Positions 1 through 12,500 of a DNA stretch of 64,000 nt are shown here, in pieces. The stretch is from the NCBI GenBank assembly GCA_030159075.1, contig BROG01000254.1, positions 434,001 through 498,000 on the forward strand. The letters are read 5' to 3'. The stretch comes from Atrina japonica (Eukaryota; Mollusca; Bivalvia; Pterioida; Pinnidae). Every line of letters starts with the position of its first letter. Within the stretch, counting starts at the first letter, position 1. The notes under the pieces were generated by a model. It was not told the DNA's origin. It searched no databases and worked only from the letters and a program-made list of their open reading frames with translations. Position numbers and translations under genes: made by a program.

Positions 1-547
1 TTCTGCCCTTAATCAATGTTTTTATTATTCCCTTACAAATGAATTCTACTTTATCTGTCAGCACTTTTCTACCCAAGTTATTGCCCTTTGTTGTGTTCAA
101 TTTTCCTTTTACAGTGACTGTTTACGATGTGCTATACTTACTTAAAAGTTTGTTTTGAAGTATACTGAGAAAAATTGTTATGGGTGTCAATCTGATACCT
201 TGGCACACTTGCTGAAAACTTAATAATACATGTATTATTAAGTCTGAGAATGTTTTTAACTTTCCTTGCCCAATCGTGATTAGATAGTTATATTCAAGTT
301 TTGAGCCAATAGGTTCTGGTATTTAGTTAAATCCTTTCACCACCAAGTATCTTGACTCTCCTTTCTGTTGTATTAGACAGGTCTGTTATGGTCTCTGGAA
401 TTTATAGCAGTAATCAAACCTTTCAGAAATTTTATAAATTGCCAACACCAGTGAATACACCCTAAAAATACACCATTTATAGAAAAGAAGTAGCATTTCA
501 TTTTGTCCTTTGTAAAATATGCAAATCATGTGTAAACATTAATATTT

Positions 548-853
548 TTCTTCTGTTGTTATTACATCCAGCTAAGAATTCATCACTAATACGGAGACGT
601 CATCAGCTATAGGTGTCGTGCTAAAATATTTTGACCTTTGCAATGGACTGACACCAATGCAGTGAGGGTTTTTTTTACATGCCAAACCTTCCTTGATGCA
701 GGACCTCGTTTTTAAGTCTCAATAGCCCTGACTTTCACTTTGTGTTTGGCGAATGAACAGTCACTACCACTTACACAGTCTTTGATATGACCCGATACCA
801 GGAATCAAACCCGAGACTTTCCACTTGTAAGTCCAACGCTCTACCACTAGCTG
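548..853 (-). mobile_element. tRNA-derived SINE, family B, copy 1
   Basis: The tRNA-like head (minus strand) ends the element at the right, with a box-B-like stretch read from about 810; the body contains the shared GACCTTTGCAATGGACTGAC and the tail lies left near TTGTTATTACATCC. Three more copies are at 15.9, 40.8 and 55.2 kb, all in the same orientation. Confidence 0.75.
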
Positions 854-1879
854 TGTGTAAACATAAATGACAAGTGTGTAACACAAACAATTGAATTGTT
901 GTATTGTCCAGTACATCAGTAAATCACAAAAAACAAGAACTACACTAATACAATGTATTTACAGTAATATGTTAGAAACAACAGCATGTAGTCATCACAG
1001 CATCATAACTCATAGCAAATAATAAATACTATATGACAATATTATACATATGATTAAATCCTTTATATTTAATGATAATTTTACTACTCCACTGCTACAC
1101 TAATAATCCTCATTTCATTATAACATTTAACTGGCTTTCTTGGGTTTTCTGCGGAATGATTTGATCACATGACTGTGGTATAAAGGAGACATAAATGGGA
1201 CATTATTGACAAAGAACACTTGGCCATACTTTCCTCTGTCAAAAATAATATCTTGTAGGAAATTACCTGAATACAGCTCTGTTTACATATTAAGCAAAGA
1301 AGGTGCATGCGGATTATGACAGTAGAGGGGGCATGTGAGGACTACGTAAACAGAGATAAGGTATTTCTTGGTTGTGACAAGATTTAGCACTAGATTCAGA
1401 AATTTGCAAGAACAGAGAATTCAGAGAGAAAGGAGATACACTAGTTTTAATCACAAAACTCTTCATTTTATGTCACTGAAGAAACCATTCACAGCAAATC
1501 AATTTGCTACAAGAACAGCTATATATGACCTACCTATCTACTTCGCTTTACAGTTTGAATCACAAACAACTTATTCCAAGTTACAATTTTGTAATATTAA
1601 ATAGTAATACCTTAAATACCTGACAGGTGCCCCTTCTTCAAAGGCCTTCAACAGACTTAATAGCCTGAAATGGGAATCCACACGTTCTATTTCCATTGGT
1701 TGGGTACATTTAACTTCCTAATTTGTAAAGACAGCACTTGTATTGTGTCAATACTTTATACAGTCATTTCATCCAGTGCATGTAACAGATAGGTCAACCT
1801 ATATAAAGGGTCCACACACTTTTACATGGGCTAGTATCAGCAATGTATCATTTTCTATACCAACAGTATCTTACTTAAA
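854..1879. other. no gene recognised
   Basis: AT-rich intergenic or downstream sequence with several stops in all frames. Short open frames such as 1368-1604 show no recognisable motif. Confidence 0.5.
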
Positions 1880-2800
1880 ATACACACAAGTGACATCCCT
1901 ATATAGTTCTAATATCTACATATACACTTATACACAAGTTACATCCCTACATAGTTCTAATATCTACATGTACACTTATACACAAGTTACATCCCTATAT
2001 AGTTCTAATATCTACATGCACACTTATACATGGGAAACCCCTGTATAGTTTCAATACCTACATGTACACTTACACACATGGGAAACCCCTATATAGTTTC
2101 AATATCTACATGTACACTTACACACAAGTTACATCCCTTTACACATGTAGTTCTAATATCTACATGTAGGCTACACTTACACACATGGGAAATCCCTATA
2201 AAGTTTCACTATCTACATGTACACTTACACACATGGGAAATCCCTATAAAGTTTCACTACATCTACTATAAAGTATCTACATGTTACACACATGGGAAAT
2301 CCCTATAAAGTTTTATCACTATCTGGGAAATCCCATGTTTACACTTACACTTACACACATGGGAAATCCCTATAAAGTTTCACTATCTACATGTTCACTT
2401 ACACACATGGGAAATCCCTATAAAGTTTCACTATTACATGTCACTTATCTACATGTTCACTTACACACATGGGAAATCCCTATAAAGTTTCACTATCTAC
2501 ATGTACACTTACACACATGGGAAATCCCTATAAAGTTTCACTATCTACATGTTCACTTACACACATGGGAAATCCCTATAAAGTTTCACTATCTACATGT
2601 TCACTTACACACATGGGAAATCCCTATAAAGTTTCACTATCTACATGTACACTTACACACATGGGAAATCCCTATATAGTTTCACTATCTACATGTACAC
2701 TTACACACATGGGAAATCCCTATATAGTTTCACTATCTACATGTACATTTACACACAAATAACATTCCTATATTGTTCACTTACATACAAGGGACATTCC
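1880..2800. repeat. 48-bp minisatellite
   Basis: About 18 tandem units, with the core CATGGGAAATCCCTATAAAG followed by TTTCACTATCTACATG. The left third is more diverged (ACATCCCTATATAGTTC variant). Period 48 is a multiple of three, which creates spurious overlapping open frames. Confidence 0.95.
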
Positions 2801-4317
2801 TATATGATGTCTTCTACACAAAAGAAATAAAACTGACATATAAAAAATGAAATATCCTGGATATATGTTGGAAAGTTGTCTCTCTACTGACTTCAATATC
2901 TACTTCTTGTACCCAAGGCCATGACTGAGGGGTTAAGAACATATAAAGTACCTACATATATTTGTATCATATAATAAAGTTTTTACTGACAATTTGTAAC
3001 GGGAAAACAGTGAATTCTTATATTCTCCCAATAATGCCATGTTTTTCAAGAACATTTTTCCTGCTATATAAAATTTTCTTTGCAATGCCAAATTCTTGAA
3101 GTATCAGTTATCTTATATGCCGCCAAAAGTGATCATGTTCAATGCAGCGGCTAATTGGTCCCTATAGACCCCCAGTGTTACATGTGTAAAGCCAGGCAGC
3201 AGTATTAGCAGTATAATTAAAGAATTAAATAAACCAGATCATTACTGAATATGAACAGTTGTCCCATTTTTTGTTCATTAAAGATAGGCTAGGTTTAAAG
3301 TCATACATTTCGGATATGGAAATCAATTGTTATCGGTTATTGTTAATTTTAAAATGTAGAATCTGAAAATAAATAATTCTAGTTAAACTAAGTCATCAAA
3401 AGTGATTTATCATTATTTATGTTTTTAATTAAGCGATTGTGTGTATTCTACTCCCGTCTCCTAAAGATATATCCATGATACCAAACAATGGAACAATATT
3501 TTCCCCAGGATGCAGGAATTCAATACATTGCCAAACTCAATAAATCGCCATAATTTCTAGATAACAAAAGGTGGTGACTTATTGAGAACTGACTGTAACA
3601 TATTATCGATACATCTACATAAGCAAACAACAAGCGACGTTCTACAGAGGTTCAAGGTCAATACCAGTTTTGAGATATTCTGGAATCATTTTTTATTACA
3701 AGAGATGAGACAAAACTTGTTACAAAATGATATTGATTCATCCAGGATTTCGGGTAGCATAACAATTAGATCACTTGCCTCTCTGGGGTGAAAAGGTTGT
3801 AAGAATTCTTAAAATAACTATTCAACATTATATAGCTATTTCTAGCACTCTATATATCCAATATGACATTCAACATATCTTACATATACAATATACAGAC
3901 TCAACACAACAAAACTTAGGAATATACTTAAGTCTGACAATATGCTCAGCTTTGGCTAATGTTGAAATCTGTTAAAGGATATTCTCAGACTCAAGCTGAT
4001 TCGTTAGTTTTATGGTGCAAAGCCCTGGAAATGTTATGTTACTGATTAATCCTCTTACAACAACATCTAAACATAAATGTTCACATAACTTTATCAAACA
4101 TCTCTTAACTTACTAACCCCTGATAAACATGGACTCTACTTTGCATCAATGACGTAGTCCAGTCCTTTTTAACCTAGAGGGGTGAATATGATTTGATCTG
4201 ATACAGATCATCTTTATAATATATCTATAATACCGGTAAACAAAGATGGCACTTCAAACCTATTATTTACAACTAATCATTTTAACTTATATTTATAATT
4301 CTACACCAGGCTACTAC
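2801..4317. other. no gene recognised; palindromic-MITE fragment near 3970-4030
   Basis: AT-rich. The stretch near 3970-4030 (GGTATTCTCAGACTCAAG-like, then TTTTATGGTGC) resembles one end of the inverted-repeat element at 60487-60634. Confidence 0.4.
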
Positions 4318-4520
4318 AGTGAAACCTGTCATAACAGACCACCTTTTATATCAGACCACTGTCATGGACGGTCACCTGTCATAACAGACCACTTTTCATA
4401 TCAGACCACTGTCATGGACGGTCACCTGTCATAACAGACCACTTTTCATATCAGACCACTGTCATGGACGGTCACCTGTCATAACAGACTGCTGTCATGG
4501 ACGACCACCTGTCATAACAG
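4318..4520. repeat. 50-bp tandem repeat inside a pogo-like MITE fragment
   Basis: Three to four units of GTCACCTGTCATAACAGACC plus CAGACCACTGTCATGGACG, spaced exactly 50 bp. It begins CAGTGAAACCTGTCATAACA, which resembles pogo/Tigger-type termini. Confidence 0.85.
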
Positions 4521-4830
4521 ACCCACAGAAAGACCCCATGTTCAGAGGGATCACATTCATTAGTTTATATTGTAAAATAAAGTCATATTTTGTCTTTGGC
4601 AAATACTATGGCCTTTCAAATGCTTCTCTATATTTCTGTACACTGTAGTTCTTCCCGATTCTTATAAATAACAACAGCAGTATAAAGTACTGAAGAAGTA
4701 CTGATAAATTTATACTGCATGCATACAAGACAACTCAGGAATTCAATCTGTCTGTATTTTCAGTGAAATGGCATGTATAATTACATTTTGCTTCTTTATT
4801 ATGCATAGCATTATTTAATGTTGAAATAAA

Positions 4831-4960
4831 AATAGAGGATATTTGCCAATTTTTTATGAATAACTTTTTTTTTCATCTTGTGAGGCAGACATGTGTTCTT
4901 ATTTTTCTGCCTCAAAAGATATAAAAAATTCATTCATACAAAATTGGCAAATATTCTATT
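4831..4960. mobile_element. 130-bp palindromic hairpin (MITE-like)
   Basis: Left arm AATAGAGGATATTTGCCAAT pairs with right arm ATTGGCAAATATTCTATT. Inner arms TGAGGCAGA and TCTGCCTCA continue the stem. Confidence 0.8.
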
Positions 4961-5162
4961 TATTACATATTTATTTCTCATCAAAAAGAAAAAGCTGTTT
5001 CAAAATGTGAAGTATTTTGATTGACTGGATGAAAACAACAGTTTACACTGATTTCACACTGAAAAATAACAATTAGAAACAACAAATCTATCTAATTGAT
5101 ATATCCTTATACTTCACTTCCAAAATTGAAAAAAAAAATCATAGAGGCTCACCAGCAAATGT

Positions 5163-5163
<1 letters not shown>

Positions 5164-5193
<30 letters not shown>
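5164..5193. repeat. (CA)15 microsatellite
   Basis: Uninterrupted CA dinucleotide run of about 30 bases; TG on the HECTD4 sense strand. Confidence 0.95.
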
Positions 5194-5196
<3 letters not shown>

Positions 5197-5240
5197 TTCT
5201 ACACTTACTTACAACCACATTGTACACATGTCTATAACAC

Positions 5241-5246
5241 TTTATT
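5241..5246 (-). promoter_or_regulatory. candidate poly(A) signal (AATAAA)
   Basis: TTTATT on the plus strand is AATAAA on the minus strand. About 50 bases further downstream on the minus strand lies a TG run (5164-5193), which suits a GU-rich downstream element. An ATTAAA variant is at 5422-5427. Confidence 0.4.
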
Positions 5247-5629
5247 ACTAGTATTATACAGAAGCATTCACATAACATGGACAATAGAAACAAAATTAAT
5301 GTCACTACTCATTGTACTGCGGACATAAATGTATTGCTTTGACTTATACTCCCCCCCAAAACAATGAACTCTTCTACATATGAATGAATTCATCAAGACC
5401 ATTTAAATCATTAGGGGTGCATTTAATAATCATCTTCATCTTGTCTAACTAAGAGCATAATTTATAATATGTAAATTTATAAATCAGTATCAGTAATATA
5501 ACAAAAATTAACTTTAAAAATTGTATAATAAACAAACAAAAATATCTCCGTTTTCTTCTTAATTGGAATTAAAAATCACTTAAGTCATTCAGAACAAATT
5601 GATTAACACACTTCAATCTCTGATTTAGA

Positions 5630-6195
5630 ATGAGTCATAACAAAAATGAACAAGAGATCCCAGAGAGATCTTGGCGCCCACCATCAAATGTTCTTCATTT
5701 GATCTATGACAGACTGTTCTTTTCTCTTCTTTTGTGGCTCAACAGTGAATTTGAACTAAAACCTAAATATCTGTCAAATGCTTTCTCACATGATTATAGC
5801 AATACCAAATATAAACTGCTATAATCCAAGATAGCTTAACCATACTTGTCAACTTCTAAGAGTAAAATTGAGTAAAACAAACATTACACATAATTAGCTG
5901 CGCTGGGCCCTGATTTGATATCAAATGTACGTAGCAAAGTGTATATTTCAGGGATGTGGCAGTACCCCCACATTCACTACTGAATGTGTTTTTCCGTAAC
6001 AATCAATAATATATATGGTTAAACGGAGGGGCTGTGAACTAGACCTCAAGGAGAACCTAAATGTCAAATTTTCATCAATATCCCTTCAGTACTTTCTGAG
6101 AAATAGTGATAACAAGATATGTTTAAGGACGGACATCTGACGACGGACCACGGACGCAGGGTGATTAGAATAGTCCACCATCTGTGGACTGGTGG
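5630..6195. repeat. dispersed repeat fragment
   Basis: Contains AGATCCCAGAGAGATCTTGG at the left and TCCACCATCTGTGGACTGG at the right, phrases of a kind I associate with dispersed bivalve repeats. Identity is from memory only. Confidence 0.4.
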
Positions 6196-6416
6196 ACTAA
6201 AAATGGAAACAAACATTCAAACAAGTATATTTGAAATAAAATAATTATTTCATTTTTAAAATGTGTCTGTAAAAATCCAACAAGAACTCTGAAAAAGTTT
6301 TGGTACTACAACAGAATCATATATCTACTAGCAATTAACTGATGGGAAGATTTATATCAGGATTTCCCACTCTGTGGTTCCTTGTATACTCCAACATTTG
6401 GTGGGTCCCTGTTCAC

Positions 6417-6553
6417 TCAACCACTAAGGGGGTCTTCTCTACAGTTGATGGCATACAATAATCTCTCTGTCATGATTTCTTGTGATGAGTACTGGGGTAA
6501 TTTTATCATAAACATACATGTCTCCACTCGGATGTATCGACTGTCCGGAGAAC
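6417..6553 (-). CDS. HECTD4: HECTD4 terminal coding exon (C-tail and stop)
   Basis: Acceptor ACCTTAG; the split Gly codon joins exon 55 to give PPDGAGSPDSRYIRVETCMF. Continues MIKLPQYSSQEIMTERLLYA and INCREDPLSG, then TGA at 6417-6419. The C-terminal REDPLSG equals vertebrate HECTD4. Too short to stand out as an open frame; found by looking for the missing C-tail. A 106-bp duplication copies its 5' part and acceptor upstream. Confidence 0.96.
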
Positions 6554-9500
6554 CTAAGGTTAAAAGTAAAATATGATTACATAGGGTCAGAAGTGAAATA
6601 TGATTACAAGTTATTAAATATACATGTCTCCACTCAGATATATCGACTGTCCGGAGAACCTAAGGTTAAAAGTAAAATATGATTACATAGGGTCAGAAGT
6701 GAAATATTATTACATTGTGTTAGAAGTGAAATATGATTAAAGTTATAAAACAAACATGTCAAGGATTAATGCATTTTCCAACACATATTAAACAGCTTTT
6801 TACATTTAGCCCTATTACATATTTTCTTAACTGAAACTTCTAGGCTACTAAGATCATCTGAAGATAGGGGCATTTTAAGTATCTCATAGAAACTTGTATT
6901 TTACATATTAAACTAAGTATAATATGTTTGTAATACTGTATACCTATAAATTTTTGCCCCTGCTTATTTTCACTTTTTTAGGGACAGAAAACATATTGGC
7001 ACCCTGTCTTAAATTCGCCCTAAATTATCAAAGTCATGTGGATGGTAATATGTCCATGCTTCAATTATTTAGCTTGAAAATCTCACTTTCATTTTAATAT
7101 CGCCCTCTTATCTAAGGGCAAAAATAGAAAAAAATTAAATGGGGGCAAAGATTTCCAGTTATACAGCATGCAAAAACATGTAGTATGCTTTATACATGAT
7201 GTAAACTATATGATAGTGATGTACTGCTCTACATACAGTTTAAATTCAAACCACCTAATTACCACTTGACATACTTGAAAAAGATATCATACCTGCACCA
7301 TCTGGTGGGGCTATTTTCATTGGATAAGGTGGTACATGGGTTGAATCTTCTGCACCATCTTTGCACGGACAGGTCTGGGGAATCCGCTCTTGGTTGCAAG
7401 AGAACTTGATAAAACGGCACAAGTCTTCTTGACTTAAACCTTCCAGTGTATTCCAGAAATATTCCACATGGGGATCTGTCTCAGTGAGACCCACTTGATA
7501 CATTGTATGTGCCTAGTTTATAAATGAAAAAAAAAATGTTGCAAGTCAACTAAAACCAATGATAAAATGACAAGACGATATAGCTGAATAGCGAAGTAAT
7601 ACATATGGAATTTAAATTTTGAAGTCAAAGATAAAGGTCAAAGTCAATTAATGTTATCATGTTCTATAATCATGTTACAAAGTGATAGATACTCTAAATG
7701 GTTTTCTCACACAGAGATGAACACAACAGCTAAACCAAAATGTGGATGCAGACAGACAGACAGACAAATAGACAGATGGACTGACAGACAGCTATCAACT
7801 ATTGCCTCACAATTCGACCAAAAACATACAGCAAAGAGTGTTTTGTTTGTTTTATTGGTATTTTACGCCAAACTCAACTATTTTTCAGTTGTATTTTAGC
7901 GACCAGTTTTAATGGTGGAGGAGAGAACCCTATTATAATGTACCCAGGAAGGGACCATTAAACCTTCCACAAGTAAACTGGCAAAACTTCTCAGAAAATC
8001 GGCCTAGATTCCAGTGGTGCTCAAACCCAAGCTGAAAATAGGGGAGAAACATCATGATTTATAGCACAATACTCTTATCGGCCACAAAGGCCTCAGCACA
8101 GAATGTTTTTACTAAACAAGAAATGTAATTAAGATCAGTCGACTGGTTTTTACTGGATAACTTGTTATCAGGTTCTTCCCCAACATTTAAACTCATGAAT
8201 GATCTGAGAATTCAACATATGTTAAAGATCTTCTTAGGATTTTGTTTTAGTTTGCAAATAAAGTTCTCTTTATCTTTTTGTAATGAACAAATTTAAATAT
8301 AATCTAGACAGCAAATAGTTAGTAAACTATTGAGTGTTTAACTCACAAATAGATCATTATAAGACATTAGACTTCAGCTCTCAGATACACTTAAGTCTAA
8401 AAATCTCATTGGTAAAGCAGGTCAAGTTAAGCTGATGGCCCTTGGCCCTGACGCAAATGCTCAAACCCCTGAGGCACAATAAGAGGTGGGACAACTGAAA
8501 AATTACAAAATGCCAAACCTTTAGAAAGTCCAAGTTAACCACTGGTAAACCACAGGTCCTGATCTCCATGTCCAATGGTGACATTAATGATAGAAGCTGC
8601 AGGGGTATAATTGATCCTAGTCCACACACCATAGCTCTTGTACGATCCTCATTTTGTATCTCATATAAACGCAGGTCACATATAGCATCTACATATTCTT
8701 GTTTGTTTTCCCAGCTGAAAGTGAGTGTAAATTAGAAATGTCACGCAGAAATGAAATAATCTGCTACAGTAGTATACTGCGAGAGTAGCATTTCATATTT
8801 GTTACCTGTAAAAATAACCTCTTTAAAATAAGCAAATACAGTATAATATTTTTTTTACAGACAACCACTTTCTGCCATTCTTTTAGGAGATTGGTTTCCT
8901 AAGACAGGTGATCTTTTAGGAGAATGGTCTCCCAAGACAAGTGGTCATTTAGGAGAATGGTCTACCAAGACAGGTGGTCTTTTGGGAGATTGGTCTCTCA
9001 AGACAAGTGATCTTTTAGGAGAATGGTCTCCCAAGACAGGTGCTCTTTTAGGTGATTGGTCTCTCAAGTTAGGTGCTCTTCTAGATGAGTGGTCTCTTAA
9101 GACAGGTTCCACTGTAATACTGTCTATTAAGCTGATCATTTCTAATGTAATGGCACAAAGTGCATCAAAAGAAAAGGAAAACATTGAACTTGATTAGATT
9201 TTAGAAAGATGAGGGTAAGAATACACCTATAATGGCCATGATATCAACATATTCAACCCATTTGAATATTCTGAGAAAAATTACTCCCCTTGGTGCCAAT
9301 TAATGTTTGCATTAAAAGTTCCCTAAATCTGGGATTTTCTTGCTAGATCACTTAAACACAATGATATTTTGATTAAATCTCCAGGCTGATTACTTTTCTC
9401 AGACATATTTTATAGACCACTTAAACACAATGTTATCTTGACTAAATCTCCACGCCGATTACTTTTCTCGGACATATCTTATAGACCACTTAAACACAAT

Positions 9501-12500
9501 GATAGATCTTCACACATTTCTTACCAAACTGAGATACTGTTTCCTCTGTGTGTCAGTTCCACTTCTTTGCCAGTCAGGGTCGTGTAGACAAACCTAGGGT
9601 ACACATCAGCACACAAGGCTTGAAGTTCTGAGTCTGTCTCCACCTGATCATAACAATGATGTAATGGTATAAGAATATTCTGGTTCACATTAATGATGAT
9701 TATAAGTGTAAGAATACTCTAACACTGTTCACATTAATGATGGTTATAGGTGTAAGAATACTCTAACATTGTTCACATTAATGATGATTATAAGTGTAAG
9801 AATACTCTAACATTGTTCACATTAATGATGATTATAAGTGTAAGAATACTCTAACATTGTTCACATTAATGATGATTATAAGTGTAAGAATACTCTAACA
9901 TTGTTCACATTAATGATGATTATAAGTGTAAGAATACTCTAACATTGTTCACATTAATGATGATTATAGTTGTAAGAATACTCAAACATTGTTCACATTA
10001 ATGATGATTATAAGTGTAAGAATACTCTAACATTGTTCACATTAATGATGATTATAAGTGTAAGAATACTCTAACATTGTTCACATTAATGATGATTATA
10101 AGTGTAAGAATACTCAAACATTGTTCACATTAATGATGATTATAAGTGTAAGAATACTCTAACATTGTTCACATTAATGATGATTATAAGTGTAAGGATA
10201 CTCTAACATTGTTCACATCACACTCACTCATTTCATATAACTTTCACAAAACTTTCCCATCACATGAATATCATGTGACAAAATTCCTCATGATTACACC
10301 TGAATCTTTCACATGAGCTAATATAATGACACTTGATTTATTATACTGCTTTTTTGCAGTCAGGTGTATATGACACTATTTATATATAAACACAACAGAA
10401 CTTCCAGATTTACCTCATAAATGTGTTATACAGTACTGTAATACAGTATATATGTAGCATGGGGTTACAGTTTATTGTGGTAGTTAATATCAAAATGTGT
10501 ATATTTATCATACAATACAATATTATATATAGCATGGGGTTCCAGTTTACCGTGGTAGTTAATATCAAAATGTGTATATTTATCATACAATACAATATTA
10601 TATATAGCATGGGGTTCCAGCTTACCATGGTAGTTAGTATCAAAATGTGTATATTTATCATACAATACAATATTATATATAGCATGGGGTTCCAGCTTAC
10701 CATGGTAGTTAATATCAAAATGTGTATATTTATCATACAATACAATATTATATATAGCATGGGGTTCCAGTTTTGAGTGGTAGTTAATATCAAAATGTGT
10801 ATATTTATCATACAATACAATATTATATATAGCATGGGGTTCCAGCTTACCATGGTAGTTAATATCAAAATGTGTATATTTATCATACAATACAACATTA
10901 TATATAGCATGGGGTTCCAGTTTACCGTGGTAGTTAATATCAAAATGTGTATATTTATCATACAATACAATATTATATATAGCATGGGGTTACAGTTTAC
11001 CGTGGTAGTTAATATCAAAATGTGTAGGAGTACTTTAACATGACGATTATGAAACGCCATGTCCCAGCATTGAGGAGTACTTTAACATGACGATTACTGA
11101 ACGCCATGTCCCAGCAATGAGGAGTACTTTAACATGACGATTATGAAATGCCATGTCCCAGCATTGAGGAGTACTTTAACATGACGATTACTGAACGCCA
11201 TGTCCCAGCAATGAGGAGTACTTTAACATGACGATTACTGAACGCCATGTCCCAGCATTGAGGAGTACTTTAACATGACGATTACTGAACGCCATGTCCC
11301 AGCATTGAGGAGTACTTTAACATGACGATTACTGAACGCCATGGTCCCAGCATTGAGGAGTACTTTAACATGACGATTACTGAACGTCATGTCCCAGCAT
11401 TGAGGAGTACTTTTAACATGACGATTACTGAACGCCATGTCCCCAGCATTGAGGAGTACTTTAACATGACGATTACTGAACGCCATGTCCCAGCATTGAG
11501 GAGTACTTTAACATGACGATTACTGAACGCCATGTCCCAGCATTGAGGAGTACTTTAACATGACGATTACTGAACGCCATGTCCCAGCATTGAGGAGTAC
11601 TTTAACATGACGATTACTGAACGTCATGTCCCAGCATTGAGGAGTACTTTAACATGACGATTACTGAACGCCATGTCCCAGCATTGAGGAGTACTTTAAC
11701 ATGACGATTACTGAACGCCATGTCCCAGCATTGAGGAGTACTTTAACATGACGATTACTGAACGCCATGTCCCAGCATTGAGGAGTACTTTAACATGACG
11801 ATTACTGAACGCCATGTCCCAGCATTGAGGAGTACTTTAACATGACGATTATTGAACATCATTTCAATGAAATTGCAACTTTTATTCCAAAATCAAAATT
11901 CACCTAAGAATTAAGAACTCAAGCTGAAATACACACTGCCTGTAACAATAGAAAGCCTACATAACTATCAGAATATTTTACACTTAATGAAACTTTTAAA
12001 TGTACTACAGTGAACAGGCATGCACTCTCATGTCCATCAATCTGTATTCTTTTTTTGATTCATGGTGTAATCTCAATGAATGAAACATTTAATTTACCAT
12101 TTCAATCTTTTTAATGTAATTGTATGTCAGCTGGTCTGCCTCTGGTAAATCTATTACAGGATCCAGTTCTGTGCCTACCACCATCTTCCAGAACGAACTC
12201 AACATGTCCATACCAAGTGGAATGTCTGCTCTCACTGTGATTCCAAGTATCTACAACATAATAGATGCAATTAAGAGATACTCTTCCATTAAATGTTTAA
12301 AATTTTCTTCAAATTTAATGTCTTACCTCCTTTAAGGAATTTTTTATTTGCATCTTGTACATGGAGATGTTCCAAGTAAAATACCATCACAATTTTTTTT
12401 TATATATCCAATAAATATAAAAATTACAGATGCCAAAGTATAATTACTCAGGATATCCAGGAGACAATATACAAACCTGGTGACAAACGAAGACCTATGG

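Larger units (their letters stand above)
5241..6416 (-). other. HECTD4: presumed HECTD4 3' UTR
   Basis: Non-coding sequence below the stop, with no further exon recognised. It contains a dispersed repeat fragment at about 5630-6195. The extent is an inference from the candidate poly(A) signals below. Confidence 0.4.

Noticed and set aside
1743..2830. Overlapping plus-strand open frames with repeated MGNPYKVSLS-like peptide
   Set aside because: Produced by the 48-bp array in several frames at once; no start context, codon bias or homology.
10410..11060. Open frame of 216 codons on the minus strand (and others on plus)
   Set aside because: It lies in the 75-bp minisatellite, whose period is a multiple of three; the repeated hydrophobic peptide is a by-product of the repeat.
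11025..11860. CRISPR-like appearance of regularly spaced repeats
   Set aside because: Units are contiguous with no unique spacers, and the setting is an intron of an animal gene.
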